This document shows positions 1-8,750 of a DNA stretch of 64,000 nt, in pieces. Location: the NCBI RefSeq assembly GCF_015709515.1, contig NZ_JADNQZ010000053.1:62001-126000 (forward strand). Reading direction: 5' to 3'. Below the pieces are notes generated by a model, which saw only the letters and a program-made list of their open reading frames with translations, ran no database searches and was not told where the DNA came from. Made by a program: the position numbers and the translations under genes. This stretch comes from Methylocystis sp. H62. Its GTDB lineage: Bacteria > Pseudomonadota > Alphaproteobacteria > Rhizobiales > Beijerinckiaceae. Within the stretch, counting starts at the first letter, position 1; each line of letters opens with the position of its first letter.

Positions 1-78
1 CGCGAGCGCGTCGGCGGCGAAAAGGCCGGCGGGGCCCGCGCCGATGACGGCGCAGAACGGAGCCTCGGCGTCGCTAAT
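1..78 (-). CDS. NAD(P)/FAD-dependent oxidoreductase, N-terminal fragment
   Basis: Only the first 26 codons are inside the window; the gene runs off the left edge. The fragment contains a dinucleotide-binding P-loop, VIGAGPAGLF, at about residues 11-20, typical of FAD-binding flavoproteins. The start is uncertain: the codon that sits 7 nt after a good Shine-Dalgarno (GGGAGG) is ATT at 78-76, and the only usual in-frame start seen upstream is a GTG at 132-130, which has a GGAGG almost touching it and would add 18 atypical residues. The exact flavoprotein subfamily cannot be decided from this fragment. Confidence 0.7.
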   Translation of the reverse strand, partial: MSDAEAPFCAVIGAGPAGLFAADALA

Positions 79-208
79 GGAAGAGCCTCCCTTGGGCGGC
101 GTTTTTCGATGCGCATAATGGCGAAGGTTCACGCCTCCGCTCGCGCCACGCCCGCGTTTCGGTGGCTCTCATATCATGTGCGCGTCGGCGCGCGGAAAAA
201 AAGCTGAA

Positions 209-1258
209 ATGACAGTCAAGGCTCTGCCTCAAATTGACGCATCCGCCGAGCGCTTCGAATTTCTCGTTGCGCCGCAGCACGCCGGCGCCCGGCTCGACCG
301 CTTTCTCGCCGAACAGCCGGAGATCGTCGCCGCGCATCTGTCGCGCAGCCGCATCAAGGGGCTGATCGAGGACAGCCGCGCGACCCTTGCCGGCGAGACG
401 GCGCGCGATCCGGCCAAGAAGCTCGGCGCCGGAGATCACGTCACGCTCGACGTGCCGCCGGCGACTCCGGCCGAGCCGCAGGGCGAAGATATCGCGCTCA
501 CCATCGTCTATGAGGACGAACATCTCCTCGTCATCGACAAGCCGGCCGGCCTCGTCGTGCATCCGGCGAGCGCGCATGAGAGCGGCACGCTGGTCAATGC
601 GCTGATCGCCCATTGCGGCGACAGCCTTTCCGGCGTCGGCGGGGTGAAGAAGCCCGGCATCGTGCATCGCATCGACAAGAATACGAGCGGCCTCTTGGTC
701 GTCGCCAAGACCGACGCCGCGCATCATGGCCTCTCGCGCCTCTTCGCCGACCACGGCCGCAAACTGTCGCTGACGCGCGAATATTTCGCCTTCGTTTGGG
801 GCGTTCCCGACCGCGCGCATGGAACGGTCGACGCGCCGCTCGGCCGCCATTCGACGCAGCGCGAGAAAATGGCGGTGGTGCCGGAAGCGCGCGGCCGCGA
901 AGCGATCACGCATTGGGAGAAGGTCGAAGATTACGGCGTCGCGTCGCTGCTGCGCTGCCAGCTGGAGACCGGCCGCACGCATCAGATCCGCGTGCATATG
1001 GCGCATATCGGCCATCCGCTGATCGGCGATCAAACCTATGGCGCGGGTTTTAAAACCAAGGTCGCGAAACTGACGCCCGCCGCCCGCGAGACCGTCGAGC
1101 GTTTGGGCCGCCAGGCGCTGCACGCCGCGACGCTGGGGTTTGAGCATCCGGTGACGAAAGAGGAGATGATGTTTGAAAGCGAATTGCCGGAGGATTTGGC
1201 GGGGCTGCGGGAGGCGCTTCGCGCCACAGCGAATAGCGGAACCGCCCGCGGCTCTTAA
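209..1258 (+). CDS. rluD: RluA-family 23S rRNA pseudouridine synthase (RluD-like)
   Basis: Predicted to convert uridines to pseudouridine in 23S rRNA. An S4-like RNA-binding segment (LDRFLAEQ and following, residues ~30-85) precedes the catalytic domain. The active-site motif HRIDKNTSG is present, with the catalytic aspartate at residue 156, followed by the family motif GRTHQIRVHMAHIGHPLIGD. Length (349 aa) fits RluD. An upstream ATG at 176 would add 11 residues; the ATG at 209 aligns better with the family. Its TAA stop overlaps the stop of the converging parE gene by 3 nt. RluD is the best guess because of the S4 domain, but RluA-family specificity cannot be read from sequence alone; a second paralogue lies at 29468. 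Confidence 0.93.
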   Translation: MTVKALPQIDASAERFEFLVAPQHAGARLDRFLAEQPEIVAAHLSRSRIKGLIEDSRATLAGETARDPAKKLGAGDHVTLDVPPATPAEPQGEDIALTIVYEDEHLLVIDKPAGLVVHPASAHESGTLVNALIAHCGDSLSGVGGVKKPGIVHRIDKNTSGLLVVAKTDAAHHGLSRLFADHGRKLSLTREYFAFVWGVPDRAHGTVDAPLGRHSTQREKMAVVPEARGREAITHWEKVEDYGVASLLRCQLETGRTHQIRVHMAHIGHPLIGDQTYGAGFKTKVAKLTPAARETVERLGRQALHAATLGFEHPVTKEEMMFESELPEDLAGLREALRATANSGTARGS

Positions 1259-1545
1259 AGGTGACGCTGGAAATCCATCCGCTGATGCAGGCTGCGGACA
1301 ATTTCGACGCCTTTTGGCGCTTTCCGGTAAAAGAGCACATGAGCGCCGACAGCGTGCTTCCAGTAGCCGGCGCGAACATCGTCGCAGGCGCGGCCGCGCT
1401 CGGGATCGGCGGCGACATACGCCATCGCGACCGCGACTTGGCGAAGATATTTTTCCGCTTGATCGGCGCCCCAACGGGCGACCGTGTAAGTCCAGATGTC
1501 CTCAAGGTCAGCCTGCGCGCGCGGCGTTAACGCGTAACGTCTCAT
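1255..1545 (-). CDS. parE: ParE/RelE-family toxin
   Basis: A 96-aa protein with the ParE fold signature: N-terminal LTPRAQADLEDIWTYT, a central region with RAGYWKHAVGAHVLFYRK, and a C-terminal VEIVRSLHQRMD. ParE toxins poison DNA gyrase and are neutralised by the cognate ParD. The start ATG overlaps the antitoxin stop by 4 nt (ATGA), so the two are translationally coupled with antitoxin first. The gene converges on the preceding pseudouridine synthase and shares 3 nt with its stop codon. The gyrase target is family knowledge, not something visible here. Confidence 0.92.
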   Translation of the reverse strand: MRRYALTPRAQADLEDIWTYTVARWGADQAEKYLRQVAVAMAYVAADPERGRACDDVRAGYWKHAVGAHVLFYRKAPKGVEIVRSLHQRMDFQRHL

Positions 1546-1787
1546 CCCTTAACTTCAGCGCGCTTGCGCGCAATAAACGCCTCCATGTCGAAGGGCGTCG
1601 CTGCGCCGCTCTCTTCGCCTTCGATCAAGGCGACGCGCAGCGCGCCGAGCCTGACCTCCTGCTCTTCGAGCAAGCGCAGCCCTGCTCGGACCACATCGCT
1701 GGCCGAGCCATAGCGACCTTCGGCGACTTGGCTTTCAACGAAGGCGGCGAGACGATCGCCGATGACGATGGACGTGTTCTTAGCCAT
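1542..1787 (-). CDS. parD: ParD-family antitoxin
   Basis: An 81-aa antitoxin starting MAKNTSIVIGDRLAAFVE, a ribbon-helix-helix N-terminus of the ParD/CopG type, with RYGSASDVVRAGLRLLEE forming the helical part and a C-terminal tail (FDMEAFIARKRAEVKG) that would wrap the toxin. The open frame extends upstream to 1889 but the ATG at 1787 matches ParD proteins and sits just after palindromic sequences expected of an autoregulated promoter. It overlaps parE by 4 nt. Likely represses its own operon through those repeats. Confidence 0.92.
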   Translation of the reverse strand: MAKNTSIVIGDRLAAFVESQVAEGRYGSASDVVRAGLRLLEEQEVRLGALRVALIEGEESGAATPFDMEAFIARKRAEVKG

Positions 1788-1798
1788 GGCGGGGCGGC

Positions 1799-1827
1799 TC
1801 CCAATTTTGGGATACCAAAATATGGTA
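1799..1827. promoter_or_regulatory. Two adjacent inverted repeats upstream of parDE (putative ParD operator)
   Basis: Immediately upstream of parD are two back-to-back palindromes: TCCCAA-TT-TTGGGA at 1799-1812 and TACCA-AAATA-TGGTA at 1813-1827. The stretch is markedly AT-rich compared with its surroundings. Ribbon-helix-helix antitoxins bind such repeats in their own promoters, so this is the expected operator; binding itself is inferred. Confidence 0.6.
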
Positions 1828-1939
1828 CAGCGATGTTCGGCGCAACTTCGGGAGGCGTTCGCGCAATCAGGCGATGCTTGCTCGCACACGCCGCCCAGAT
1901 TACCCTTCCGCGCGTTGCTGATTTTGTGGAGTTTTTGTC

Positions 1940-2956
1940 ATGCGCGCACGCGCTGTTCGAATCCTGCTTTGTTCGTCATTGTCGCTCGTCGCCTCAGGCG
2001 CGACGGCGGATACGCCTGCATCGGGAACTTTCGTCGCCCGTCAGTCCTGTCCCGCGCTTCAATCGATCAGAACCGGCGCCAATCCCGGCAATATCAGCGT
2101 CGAGCAGAATGGGCATTATTCCATTTTCGCCAAGAACAAGCCGAACGCGACTCATTATCTCATCGATGTCCCCGACGCTCAGCCGGGGCGCCGGTGGGTC
2201 GCGGTCGGATGCGGCGAGGCGAGGCTCGCTGAGGGCGGCGGCAAGCCGGAGAGCGGCGGCGAAGAAGCCTCGGGCGGGCAAGAGCCTGACGGCGGCGCCG
2301 CGGCGCAAAAGCCGGATTACATCCTCGCCGTGAGCTGGCAGCCGGCGTTTTGCGAAGGCAAGCCCGACAAGACGGAATGCGAAACGCAAAGACCCGACCG
2401 GTTCGACGCGACGCATTTCGCGCTGCATGGGCTCTGGCCCAAAAAACAATATTGCAACGTCGATCGCCACATCGTCGCCGCCGATAAGGACAACCGGTGG
2501 AACGGCCTGCCCGAGCCCGAACTCTCCGACGCGACACGGCATGCGCTGTCGGAAGTCATGCCGGGAACGATGTCGCTGCTCGAACGGCACGAGTGGATCA
2601 AACATGGCACGTGCTTTCCGGGAAGCGCGGCGGAAATCTATTTTTCACGGATGCTGGCGCTGATGTCGCAGCTGAACAGCTCCAAGGTTCAGGGGCTTTT
2701 CGCGGCGCATATCGGCGAGGAAATCACGCGCGATCAACTCAAGGCGGCGTTCAACGAAACCTTCGGCGACGGCGCCGCCGATCGGGTGCGCGTCGCCTGC
2801 AAGAGAGACGGCGGCCGCAATCTCATTGTCGAGATGACCATCGGATTGGTGGGAGACGTCAAACCCGACAGCAAACTCGCCGACCTCATCGCCGCCGCGC
2901 CGACGACAGACCCCGGCTGCCCAAGCGGGGTGGTCGATGCAGTGGGGCTGCAGTAG
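1940..2956 (+). CDS. Secreted ribonuclease T2 family protein
   Basis: A 338-aa endoribonuclease of the T2 family. An N-terminal signal peptide (about residues 1-24, ending near SGATA-DT) directs export. The two catalytic segments are intact: HGLWP with His163, and HEWIKHGTC with His217, Glu218, Lys221 and His222. A conserved Cys follows in the second segment. Between the signal peptide and the T2 domain is an extra region of roughly 90 residues with a Gly/Glu-rich end (about residues 95-120) that is not part of the classical fold. The RBS GTGGAG precedes the ATG. It stands alone, converging on the next gene. A periplasmic or secreted scavenging role for RNA is inferred. Confidence 0.93.
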   Translation: MRARAVRILLCSSLSLVASGATADTPASGTFVARQSCPALQSIRTGANPGNISVEQNGHYSIFAKNKPNATHYLIDVPDAQPGRRWVAVGCGEARLAEGGGKPESGGEEASGGQEPDGGAAAQKPDYILAVSWQPAFCEGKPDKTECETQRPDRFDATHFALHGLWPKKQYCNVDRHIVAADKDNRWNGLPEPELSDATRHALSEVMPGTMSLLERHEWIKHGTCFPGSAAEIYFSRMLALMSQLNSSKVQGLFAAHIGEEITRDQLKAAFNETFGDGAADRVRVACKRDGGRNLIVEMTIGLVGDVKPDSKLADLIAAAPTTDPGCPSGVVDAVGLQ

Positions 2957-2996
2957 AAAAAGGCTGAAGCTTTCGATGGCTCGCGTCTAGTTGCGC

Positions 2997-3269
2997 TCAT
3001 GGCTGGGCGAGAACGCCCGCTAAAAGCGCGGCGCTCAAGATGATCGTGGCGCCGATCACGGCGGTCAACTCCCTGCTAAGAACGATGGCGCCGTCTTCGT
3101 CTTCGAACCTGCACCTGCCGAGCGGCTTGAGCTTCGACTCATCTTCCGAGACGCCCAGCGGGCGGTAACGACCGAAACTAAGAAGCCAGATCACCGGCCA
3201 GCCAAGAATGTAGCCAAGCGTAAAAAGCAACTCCATGCATTGCAGAATTACCGGGCCCCAGTCGATCAT
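2997..3269 (-). CDS. Small inner-membrane protein of unknown function
   Basis: About 90 aa with two hydrophobic segments: residues ~5-30 (LQCMELLFTLGYILGWPVIW and beyond) and a C-terminal one (AVIGATIILSAALLAGVLA), with a charged loop containing DEDESK-like and FEDEDG stretches between them. It follows typA directly. A GTG at 3317, overlapping the typA stop codon, is an alternative start that would add 16 residues (total 106); neither start has a strong ribosome-binding site. I do not recognise a family. Two TM helices and a hydrophilic loop are all that can be claimed. Confidence 0.55.
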   Translation of the reverse strand: MIDWGPVILQCMELLFTLGYILGWPVIWLLSFGRYRPLGVSEDESKLKPLGRCRFEDEDGAIVLSRELTAVIGATIILSAALLAGVLAQP

Positions 3270-3313
3270 TGCAGCGTCGTCTTCGTAGCGTTGCACTTTC
3301 TTCAGCGACGCCC

Positions 3314-5134
3314 TCACTCCACCAGCGCGGCCTTGCCCTTCGCCTTCTTGCGATCATTCGGATCGAGAAACACCTTGCGCAAGCGGATCGACTTCGGCGT
3401 CACTTCCACGCGCTCGTCGTCCTCGATATAGGCCAGCGCCTTTTCCAGCGTCATCTGGATCGGCGGCGTCAGGCGCACCGCTTCGTCCTTCGACTGGGTG
3501 CGGATGTTGGTGAGCTGCTTGCCCTTCAAGACATTGATCTCGAGATCATTGTCGCGCGTATGCTCGCCGACGATCATCCCCTTATAGACCTTCCAGCCCG
3601 GCTCGATCATCATCGGGCCGCGATCTTCCAGCTTCCACATCGCGTAGGCGACGGCTTCGCCGGAGTCATTGCTGATCAGCACGCCGTTGCGGCGTCCCTG
3701 AATCTCGCCCTTGTAGGGCGCATATTCATGGAACAGGCGGTTCATGATCGCCGTGCCGCGCGTGTCGGTGAGAAGTTCGCCCTGATAGCCGATCAGCCCG
3801 CGCGTCGGCGCGTGGAAGACGAGACGCAGACGATTGCCGCCCGACGGGCGCATCTCGATCATCTCGGCCTTGCGCTCGTTCATCTTCTGAACGACGACGC
3901 CGCTATGCTCCTCGTCGACGTCGATAACGACCTCTTCGATCGGCTCCAGAATATCGCCGCTCTCATCCTTCTTGAAAACGACCTTGGGGCGCGAGACGCC
4001 CAACTCGAAGCCCTCGCGGCGCATGGTCTCGATCAGAATGCCGAGCTGCAATTCGCCGCGGCCCGAGACGATATAGGCGTCGCCCGCCGGCGCGTCCTCG
4101 ACGCGCAGCGCGACATTGCCTTCGGCCTCCTTGAAGAGGCGCGCGCGGATCATGCGGCTCGTCACCTTGTCGCCTTCCGTGCCCGCGAGCGGGCTGTCAT
4201 TGACGAGGAAGGTCATGGAGAGCGTCGGCGGATCGATCGGCTGCGCCTGCAGCGGCTCGTTGACTTCCAGCGCGCAGAGCGTGTCGGCGACGTTGAATTT
4301 TTCGAGACCGGCGATGGCGACGATGTCGCCGGCTTCCGCCTCCTCGATCGGCTGGCGCTCGATGCCGCGGAAGGCGAGAATTTTCGACACGCGCCCCTGC
4401 TCGACGATCTTGCCGGTGCGGTCGAGCACCTTCACCGCCTGATTGGGCTTCACGCTGCCGGCGAAGACGCGGCCGGTGATGATGCGGCCGAGATAGGGGT
4501 TGGCCTCGAGCAGCGTGCCGAGCATGCGGAAACCGCCGTCCTCGACGGTGGGCGCCGGCACATGCTTGACGACGAGATCGAACAGCGGCGCCATGCCGTC
4601 CTGCGGGCCGGTCGGCTCCTCGGCCATCCAGCCCTGCTTGGCGGAGCCGTAGATGATCGGGAAGTCGAGTTGCTCGTCGGTGGCGTCGAGCGCGGCGAAG
4701 AGATCGAACACCTCGTTGACGACTTCCGAGACGCGGGCGTCGGGCTTGTCGACCTTGTTGACGCAGACGATCGGCTTCAGGCCGATCTTGAGCGCCTTGC
4801 CGACGACGAATTTGGTCTGCGGCATCGGGCCTTCGGCGGCGTCGACGAGCACGATGGCGCCGTCGACCATCGACAGGATGCGCTCAACCTCGCCGCCGAA
4901 ATCGGCGTGGCCGGGCGTGTCGACGATGTTGATGCGCACATCCTTCCAGGTGATGGAGGTGGCCTTCGCCATGATGGTGATGCCGCGCTCTTTTTCGAGA
5001 TCGTTGGAATCCATCACGCGCTCGACGACGCGCTGGTTTTCGCGAAAGGCGCCCGACTGCTGGAGCAGGCGGTCGACGAGCGTGGTCTTGCCATGGTCGA
5101 CGTGGGCGATGATGGCGATGTTGCGCAGCTGCAT
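3314..5134 (-). CDS. typA: Translational GTPase TypA/BipA
   Basis: A 606-aa ribosome-associated GTPase of the elongation factor superfamily, involved in stress adaptation and 50S assembly. The G1 motif HVDHGKTT is at residues ~11-18, [14 protein letters not shown] is the G3 region and NKVDKPDAR the G4 region. EF-G-like domains III and V and the BipA-specific C-terminal domain ([21 protein letters not shown]) follow. Length is the family norm. The gene is followed by a small membrane protein that may be translationally coupled to it. Confidence 0.98.
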   Translation of the reverse strand: MQLRNIAIIAHVDHGKTTLVDRLLQQSGAFRENQRVVERVMDSNDLEKERGITIMAKATSITWKDVRINIVDTPGHADFGGEVERILSMVDGAIVLVDAAEGPMPQTKFVVGKALKIGLKPIVCVNKVDKPDARVSEVVNEVFDLFAALDATDEQLDFPIIYGSAKQGWMAEEPTGPQDGMAPLFDLVVKHVPAPTVEDGGFRMLGTLLEANPYLGRIITGRVFAGSVKPNQAVKVLDRTGKIVEQGRVSKILAFRGIERQPIEEAEAGDIVAIAGLEKFNVADTLCALEVNEPLQAQPIDPPTLSMTFLVNDSPLAGTEGDKVTSRMIRARLFKEAEGNVALRVEDAPAGDAYIVSGRGELQLGILIETMRREGFELGVSRPKVVFKKDESGDILEPIEEVVIDVDEEHSGVVVQKMNERKAEMIEMRPSGGNRLRLVFHAPTRGLIGYQGELLTDTRGTAIMNRLFHEYAPYKGEIQGRRNGVLISNDSGEAVAYAMWKLEDRGPMMIEPGWKVYKGMIVGEHTRDNDLEINVLKGKQLTNIRTQSKDEAVRLTPPIQMTLEKALAYIEDDERVEVTPKSIRLRKVFLDPNDRKKAKGKAALVE

Positions 5135-5309
5135 GTTTAAAGGCCGGCCAGGTAAAACAGCCGCCTCTGCGGCCGCCCGAGAGCGGCCGGGAACTGGAGA
5201 CGCTGGCTGTTGTTGCGATGCAGCGTCTCATACCCCAAGGCGGTGGAATTTGGAAGCGGAGCCGGCCTGGGCGATCCCGCCAGGGCCAGACCCTGCCCGA
5301 ACCCGCGGG

Positions 5310-6788
5310 CTACCGCGCCGGGCACTGCTCCCGGCAGCGGCGCCAGGCGGGGATGCATTGCGAGCCCAGGCCGCCATCGGCCAGACAGGCGTCGCGCTCG
5401 GCGTTGCATTCCCGCAGGCACTGCTCCCGCGGCGTCGGCTCCGGCGGCGGGGGCGGCGGAGGCCGTGGCGCGGTGAAGGTGGTGAGCTCTCCGAGTTCCT
5501 GCTCGATCAGGCTCATCGGGCTAAAGACGAAGGAGCTGCCGTCGTCGGGCCCGCCCCACAAGATTCCGTGCAGGCTCGCCTGACTGCCGGTCGGCAGGAT
5601 GGAGAAGACGGGCGAGCCGCTGTCGCCATTGTCCGTCAGCTTGTTCGTTCCGGTCACTCGCCCGACGCGGCTCTGGCACAGCAGCCTGACGTCAGTGTCC
5701 GCGACATTGACGTCGATGCAGGTCGCGCGCACATCGCCAAAGGCCCAGCCCGTCGTGCGGCCGATTTTGTTGAGCCTCATGCCCACCACGGAGTCCGGCG
5801 TCTCGCTGACGATCAGAAATGTGCTCGGAGAGCCGTTGATCGTCAGCGAGCCGGTATTGTTCGTCGTTCGCGCGATTTCGAAACGCCCGCGGTCGATCCG
5901 ATAATCGGCGTAGGCGCTGTCGCTGAAGCGGCATTTCTTGCCCGATGGGCACACGCCGCCGGTGAAGTATCGCGGATCGCTATCCTCATCGCCGATCTTA
6001 TTGCCGGAAAGCAGCGGATCATTCGGCTGATGGAAATCGTCGTCATTGCTGACGCCGCGATTCTTGGTGCAGTGAGAATTCGTCACGAAGCCGTCGCGGC
6101 CGTTGCGCACGACATTGAATCCGAGCGTGCAGAGCTTAAAGGCGAAAACGCCGGTGTCGATTTCGATCTGAACGCCTGCGGGCACCGGCCGACGTTTATC
6201 GCGCAACGAGGCGTGGAAACGGATCGGCTGAGTCTCTTCGATGATCAGCGCTTCGAAGGGAACGCCGAGCGATTTCGCCAGGGCTTCGAACCTCTGGCGC
6301 GATGGATCGCCGACGACGCCGACGGTCACGCGATTGCGGCGTTCGTCGAGATCGACGAAGACGATCTCCTGGCCGTCGAGCGCCGGGCTGAAGCTTTTCT
6401 TCCACTTGGCGAGTTCGACGACGTCGTAGTCGCCCTTGATGATATTCGGTTCTTGAGCGCGGCCTTTGGCGGCGGCGTTTTGCGCCAGGAAATCTGCGCC
6501 GAGCACGCTGGCGATGGCCGACGTGACCCGCGACCGCGCGGCTTTCATTGCGTCCGCGCTGCGCAGTTCCGGCGCGTTTTTCATATAGACCTGCAGCGCG
6601 CCCTTCTCGTCGAAATACATCCCCCCGAAACCGGGCGCCTGCTCGCCAATTTTCACGAGCTTGTCGTCGAAGGTGGAGACGGGCGCGGCCGGCGGCGCTG
6701 CGGGCGCTTGGTTCTGCTGAGCCGAGGCGGCTGTCGCAATCGTCATGGCGAGGGCCACAACAGTTTTCAGCAATAATTTAAGGCCCAT
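5310..6788 (-). CDS. Secreted trypsin-like serine protease with proline-rich linker and Cys-rich tail
   Basis: A 492-aa exported S1-family protease. The start at 6788 gives a clear signal peptide (MGLKLLLKTVVALAMTIATA, cleavage after the ASA at about 24). A pro-region of ~200 residues precedes the catalytic domain, which has TNSHC with His239, an Asp candidate in the DSAYADYRID region, and GDSGSP with Ser390. This arrangement resembles bacterial alpha-lytic-type proteases with a folding pro-domain. After the catalytic domain come seven consecutive prolines and a ~40-residue tail with five cysteines in a repeated CLREC / CxxxxDACL / CREQC pattern. It lies 114-135 nt downstream of epmA on the same strand. 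Substrate unknown. Confidence 0.88.
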   Translation of the reverse strand: MGLKLLLKTVVALAMTIATAASAQQNQAPAAPPAAPVSTFDDKLVKIGEQAPGFGGMYFDEKGALQVYMKNAPELRSADAMKAARSRVTSAIASVLGADFLAQNAAAKGRAQEPNIIKGDYDVVELAKWKKSFSPALDGQEIVFVDLDERRNRVTVGVVGDPSRQRFEALAKSLGVPFEALIIEETQPIRFHASLRDKRRPVPAGVQIEIDTGVFAFKLCTLGFNVVRNGRDGFVTNSHCTKNRGVSNDDDFHQPNDPLLSGNKIGDEDSDPRYFTGGVCPSGKKCRFSDSAYADYRIDRGRFEIARTTNNTGSLTINGSPSTFLIVSETPDSVVGMRLNKIGRTTGWAFGDVRATCIDVNVADTDVRLLCQSRVGRVTGTNKLTDNGDSGSPVFSILPTGSQASLHGILWGGPDDGSSFVFSPMSLIEQELGELTTFTAPRPPPPPPPEPTPREQCLRECNAERDACLADGGLGSQCIPAWRRCREQCPAR

Positions 6789-6923
6789 CGCGCCCTCCAT
6801 TAAAATCATGCGCGGCGTGCAAGCGCGTACCGCCCGCGTTCGCCGTCAAATGGCGCCAATATGGACGTCCTAGCCAGCGTAGGATGTACGCGCCAGCGTT
6901 GCGTCGTTTATTCGAATGAGAAA

Positions 6924-7967
6924 CTAGTGCGCCGTGCCGGACTCGGCCACTGGCGTCCACAGCACCTGTTCGATGCGCGCCGCCCCCGCCGCGAGCATCA
7001 CCAGCCGGTCGAAGCCGAGCGCGACGCCGCAGGCCGGCGGCATCTCAGCCAGAGCGGCGAGAAAATCCTCGTCGATTGGATAGGTCTCGTCATAGATGCG
7101 GCGCTTCTCCTGCATCTGCGCCTCGAAGCGCCGGCGCTGCTCCGCCGCGTCGGTCAGTTCGGCGAAGCCATTGGCGAGCTCGACGCCGCAGACATAGAGT
7201 TCGAAGCGATCGGCGAAGCGCGGATCATCCGTGTTGGCGCGGGCGAGCGCCGCCTCGCTCAACGGATAATCCGTCAGAATGGTCGGCCGCTCGCGACCGA
7301 GCATGGGCTCGATCTTTTCGGACATGATCTTGCTAAAGAGATCCGACCAGCCGTCGTCTTCGACAACTCTTATGCCGTCGCGGGCGGCGGCGCGCGCCAG
7401 CCCGTCGCGGTCGTCGAGCAGCGATTCCAGATCAATGCTGGCGTGGGTCGCAAAGGCCTCGCAGACGCTGATGATCTGCGGTTCCTCGAAGGGATCGCAA
7501 ACCCGTCCCATCCAGGCGAAGTCCGTCGCGCCCGCCGCCCGCGCCGCGCTCGCCAGCAGTCCGGCGCAGTCCTCCATCAGCCGCAGCGTCGGCGCCTCGG
7601 CGCGATACCACTCCAGCATGGTGAATTCCGGATGGTGCAGGGCCGAGCGCTCGCGATTGCGGAAGACCCGCGCCAGCGTGAAAATCCGCTCCTCGCCCGC
7701 CGCGAGCAGCTTTTTGCAGGAAAACTCCGGCGAGGTGTGGAGATAGAGCCGGCTCCGCTCGCCACCCGAACCGATCAGCTCCGTCGCGAAGGCCGAAAGA
7801 TGCGTTTCATTGCCGCCCGATAGCTGAAGCGCCGCCGTTTCGACCTCGGCGAAGCCTTCCGCGGCGAAGAAGCGTCGGGTGGCGGCGGCGATCGCCGCGC
7901 GCGCCTTGAGAAAAGGCTTGCGGTCGGCATAAACATCCCGAGCCCACCAAGGCGACGCGCGCGTCAT
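6924..7967 (-). CDS. epmA: EF-P lysine aminoacylase EpmA (GenX/PoxA)
   Basis: A 347-aa class II lysyl-tRNA-synthetase paralogue lacking the anticodon-binding domain. Motif 2 is visible as FRNRERSALHHPEFTMLEWYRAE in two parts around residues 102-124, and motif 3 as CGVALGFDRLVMLAAG near the C-terminus. The enzyme attaches beta-lysine to a conserved lysine of elongation factor P. Its substrate gene efp is the divergent neighbour (start 96 nt away), which supports the assignment. A strong RBS (GGGAGG, 5-nt spacer) precedes the ATG. EpmB, the lysine 2,3-aminomutase partner, is not in the window. Confidence 0.97.
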   Translation of the reverse strand: MTRASPWWARDVYADRKPFLKARAAIAAATRRFFAAEGFAEVETAALQLSGGNETHLSAFATELIGSGGERSRLYLHTSPEFSCKKLLAAGEERIFTLARVFRNRERSALHHPEFTMLEWYRAEAPTLRLMEDCAGLLASAARAAGATDFAWMGRVCDPFEEPQIISVCEAFATHASIDLESLLDDRDGLARAAARDGIRVVEDDGWSDLFSKIMSEKIEPMLGRERPTILTDYPLSEAALARANTDDPRFADRFELYVCGVELANGFAELTDAAEQRRRFEAQMQEKRRIYDETYPIDEDFLAALAEMPPACGVALGFDRLVMLAAGAARIEQVLWTPVAESGTAH

Positions 7968-8063
7968 AAGGCCTCCCGCGAGGCGGGGCCCCGGATTGCC
8001 GGCGCGCCCGAAATATGGTCTGACCGCCGTTCATAAACCAAGCCGGCAATAAGGGATATCGAC

Positions 8064-8633
8064 GTGAAAGTCATCGCCAGTTCGATTCGCAAGGGCAATA
8101 TCATCGAGAGAGATGACGGGCAGCTTTACGTCGTCCTGACCGCCGAAAGTTTTTTCCCCGGCAAGGGCACGCCGACGACGCAGATCGACATGCGCCGCCT
8201 CTCGGACGGCGTCAAAACGTCGGACCGCTACAAGACGACCGAACAGGTCGAGCGCGCCTTCGTCGAGGATCAGGATTTCAGCTATCTCTACAATGACGGC
8301 GACGGCTATCATTTCATGAATCAGGCGAGCTATGAGCAGATCATCGTGCCCACCGACGTGATCGGCGATCAGGCGCAATGGCTGCAGGAGGGCATGGTCT
8401 GCATCCTGTCGATGTTCAACGGCGTGGCCGTTGGCATTCAGTTGCCGCCGCGCGTGACGCTGGAGATCATGGAGACAGAGCCGGCGATGAAGGGCCAGAC
8501 CGCATCCTCGTCCTATAAGCCGGCGAAGCTCGCCAATGGCGCGCGCGTGATGGTCCCGCCGCATATTCAGCCGGGCACGCGCGTCGTGATCCAGACCGAG
8601 GACGGCGCCTATGTCGAGCGCGCCAAGGATTGA
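8064..8633 (+). CDS. efp: Elongation factor P
   Basis: A 189-aa translation factor that relieves ribosome stalling at polyproline stretches by binding near the peptidyl-tRNA. The modification loop is present as FPGKG, with Lys34 exactly where EpmA acts. The start is GTG, preceded by AAGGGAT at a good distance. It diverges from epmA, an arrangement that keeps modifier and substrate together. Relevant locally: several proteins in this window carry proline runs, for example the serine protease tail at 5310 and the TonB-like protein at 30716. Confidence 0.98.
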   Translation: MKVIASSIRKGNIIERDDGQLYVVLTAESFFPGKGTPTTQIDMRRLSDGVKTSDRYKTTEQVERAFVEDQDFSYLYNDGDGYHFMNQASYEQIIVPTDVIGDQAQWLQEGMVCILSMFNGVAVGIQLPPRVTLEIMETEPAMKGQTASSSYKPAKLANGARVMVPPHIQPGTRVVIQTEDGAYVERAKD

Positions 8634-8637
8634 GGGC

Positions 8638-8750
8638 GTGTCCCTCTCCCATCGGGAGAGGGTGTCGCCGGAGGCGACCGGGTGAGGTGAAAAGCCCCCA
8701 CCCGCGCCGCTTTGCGGCGCGACCTCCCCGCAAGGGGGAGGTATGCGCCC
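8638..8750. repeat. GC-rich palindromic intergenic repeat between efp and vsr
   Basis: The whole space between the two converging genes is repeat-like. It contains a 9-bp stem (CCCTCTCCC / GGGAGAGGG, 8642-8662) and an 8-bp stem (ACCTCCCC / GGGGAGGT, 8722-8742), with a GC-rich small hairpin between. Elements of this composition are common dispersed repeats in alphaproteobacterial genomes. It may also end transcription from both sides. Confidence 0.7.

Noticed and set aside
3269-5140. Long open frame of over 600 codons on the plus strand opposite typA
   Set aside because: Antisense shadow of a certain gene; high-GC codon bias produces such frames. The translation is low-complexity Arg/Asp/Leu-rich with no family features.
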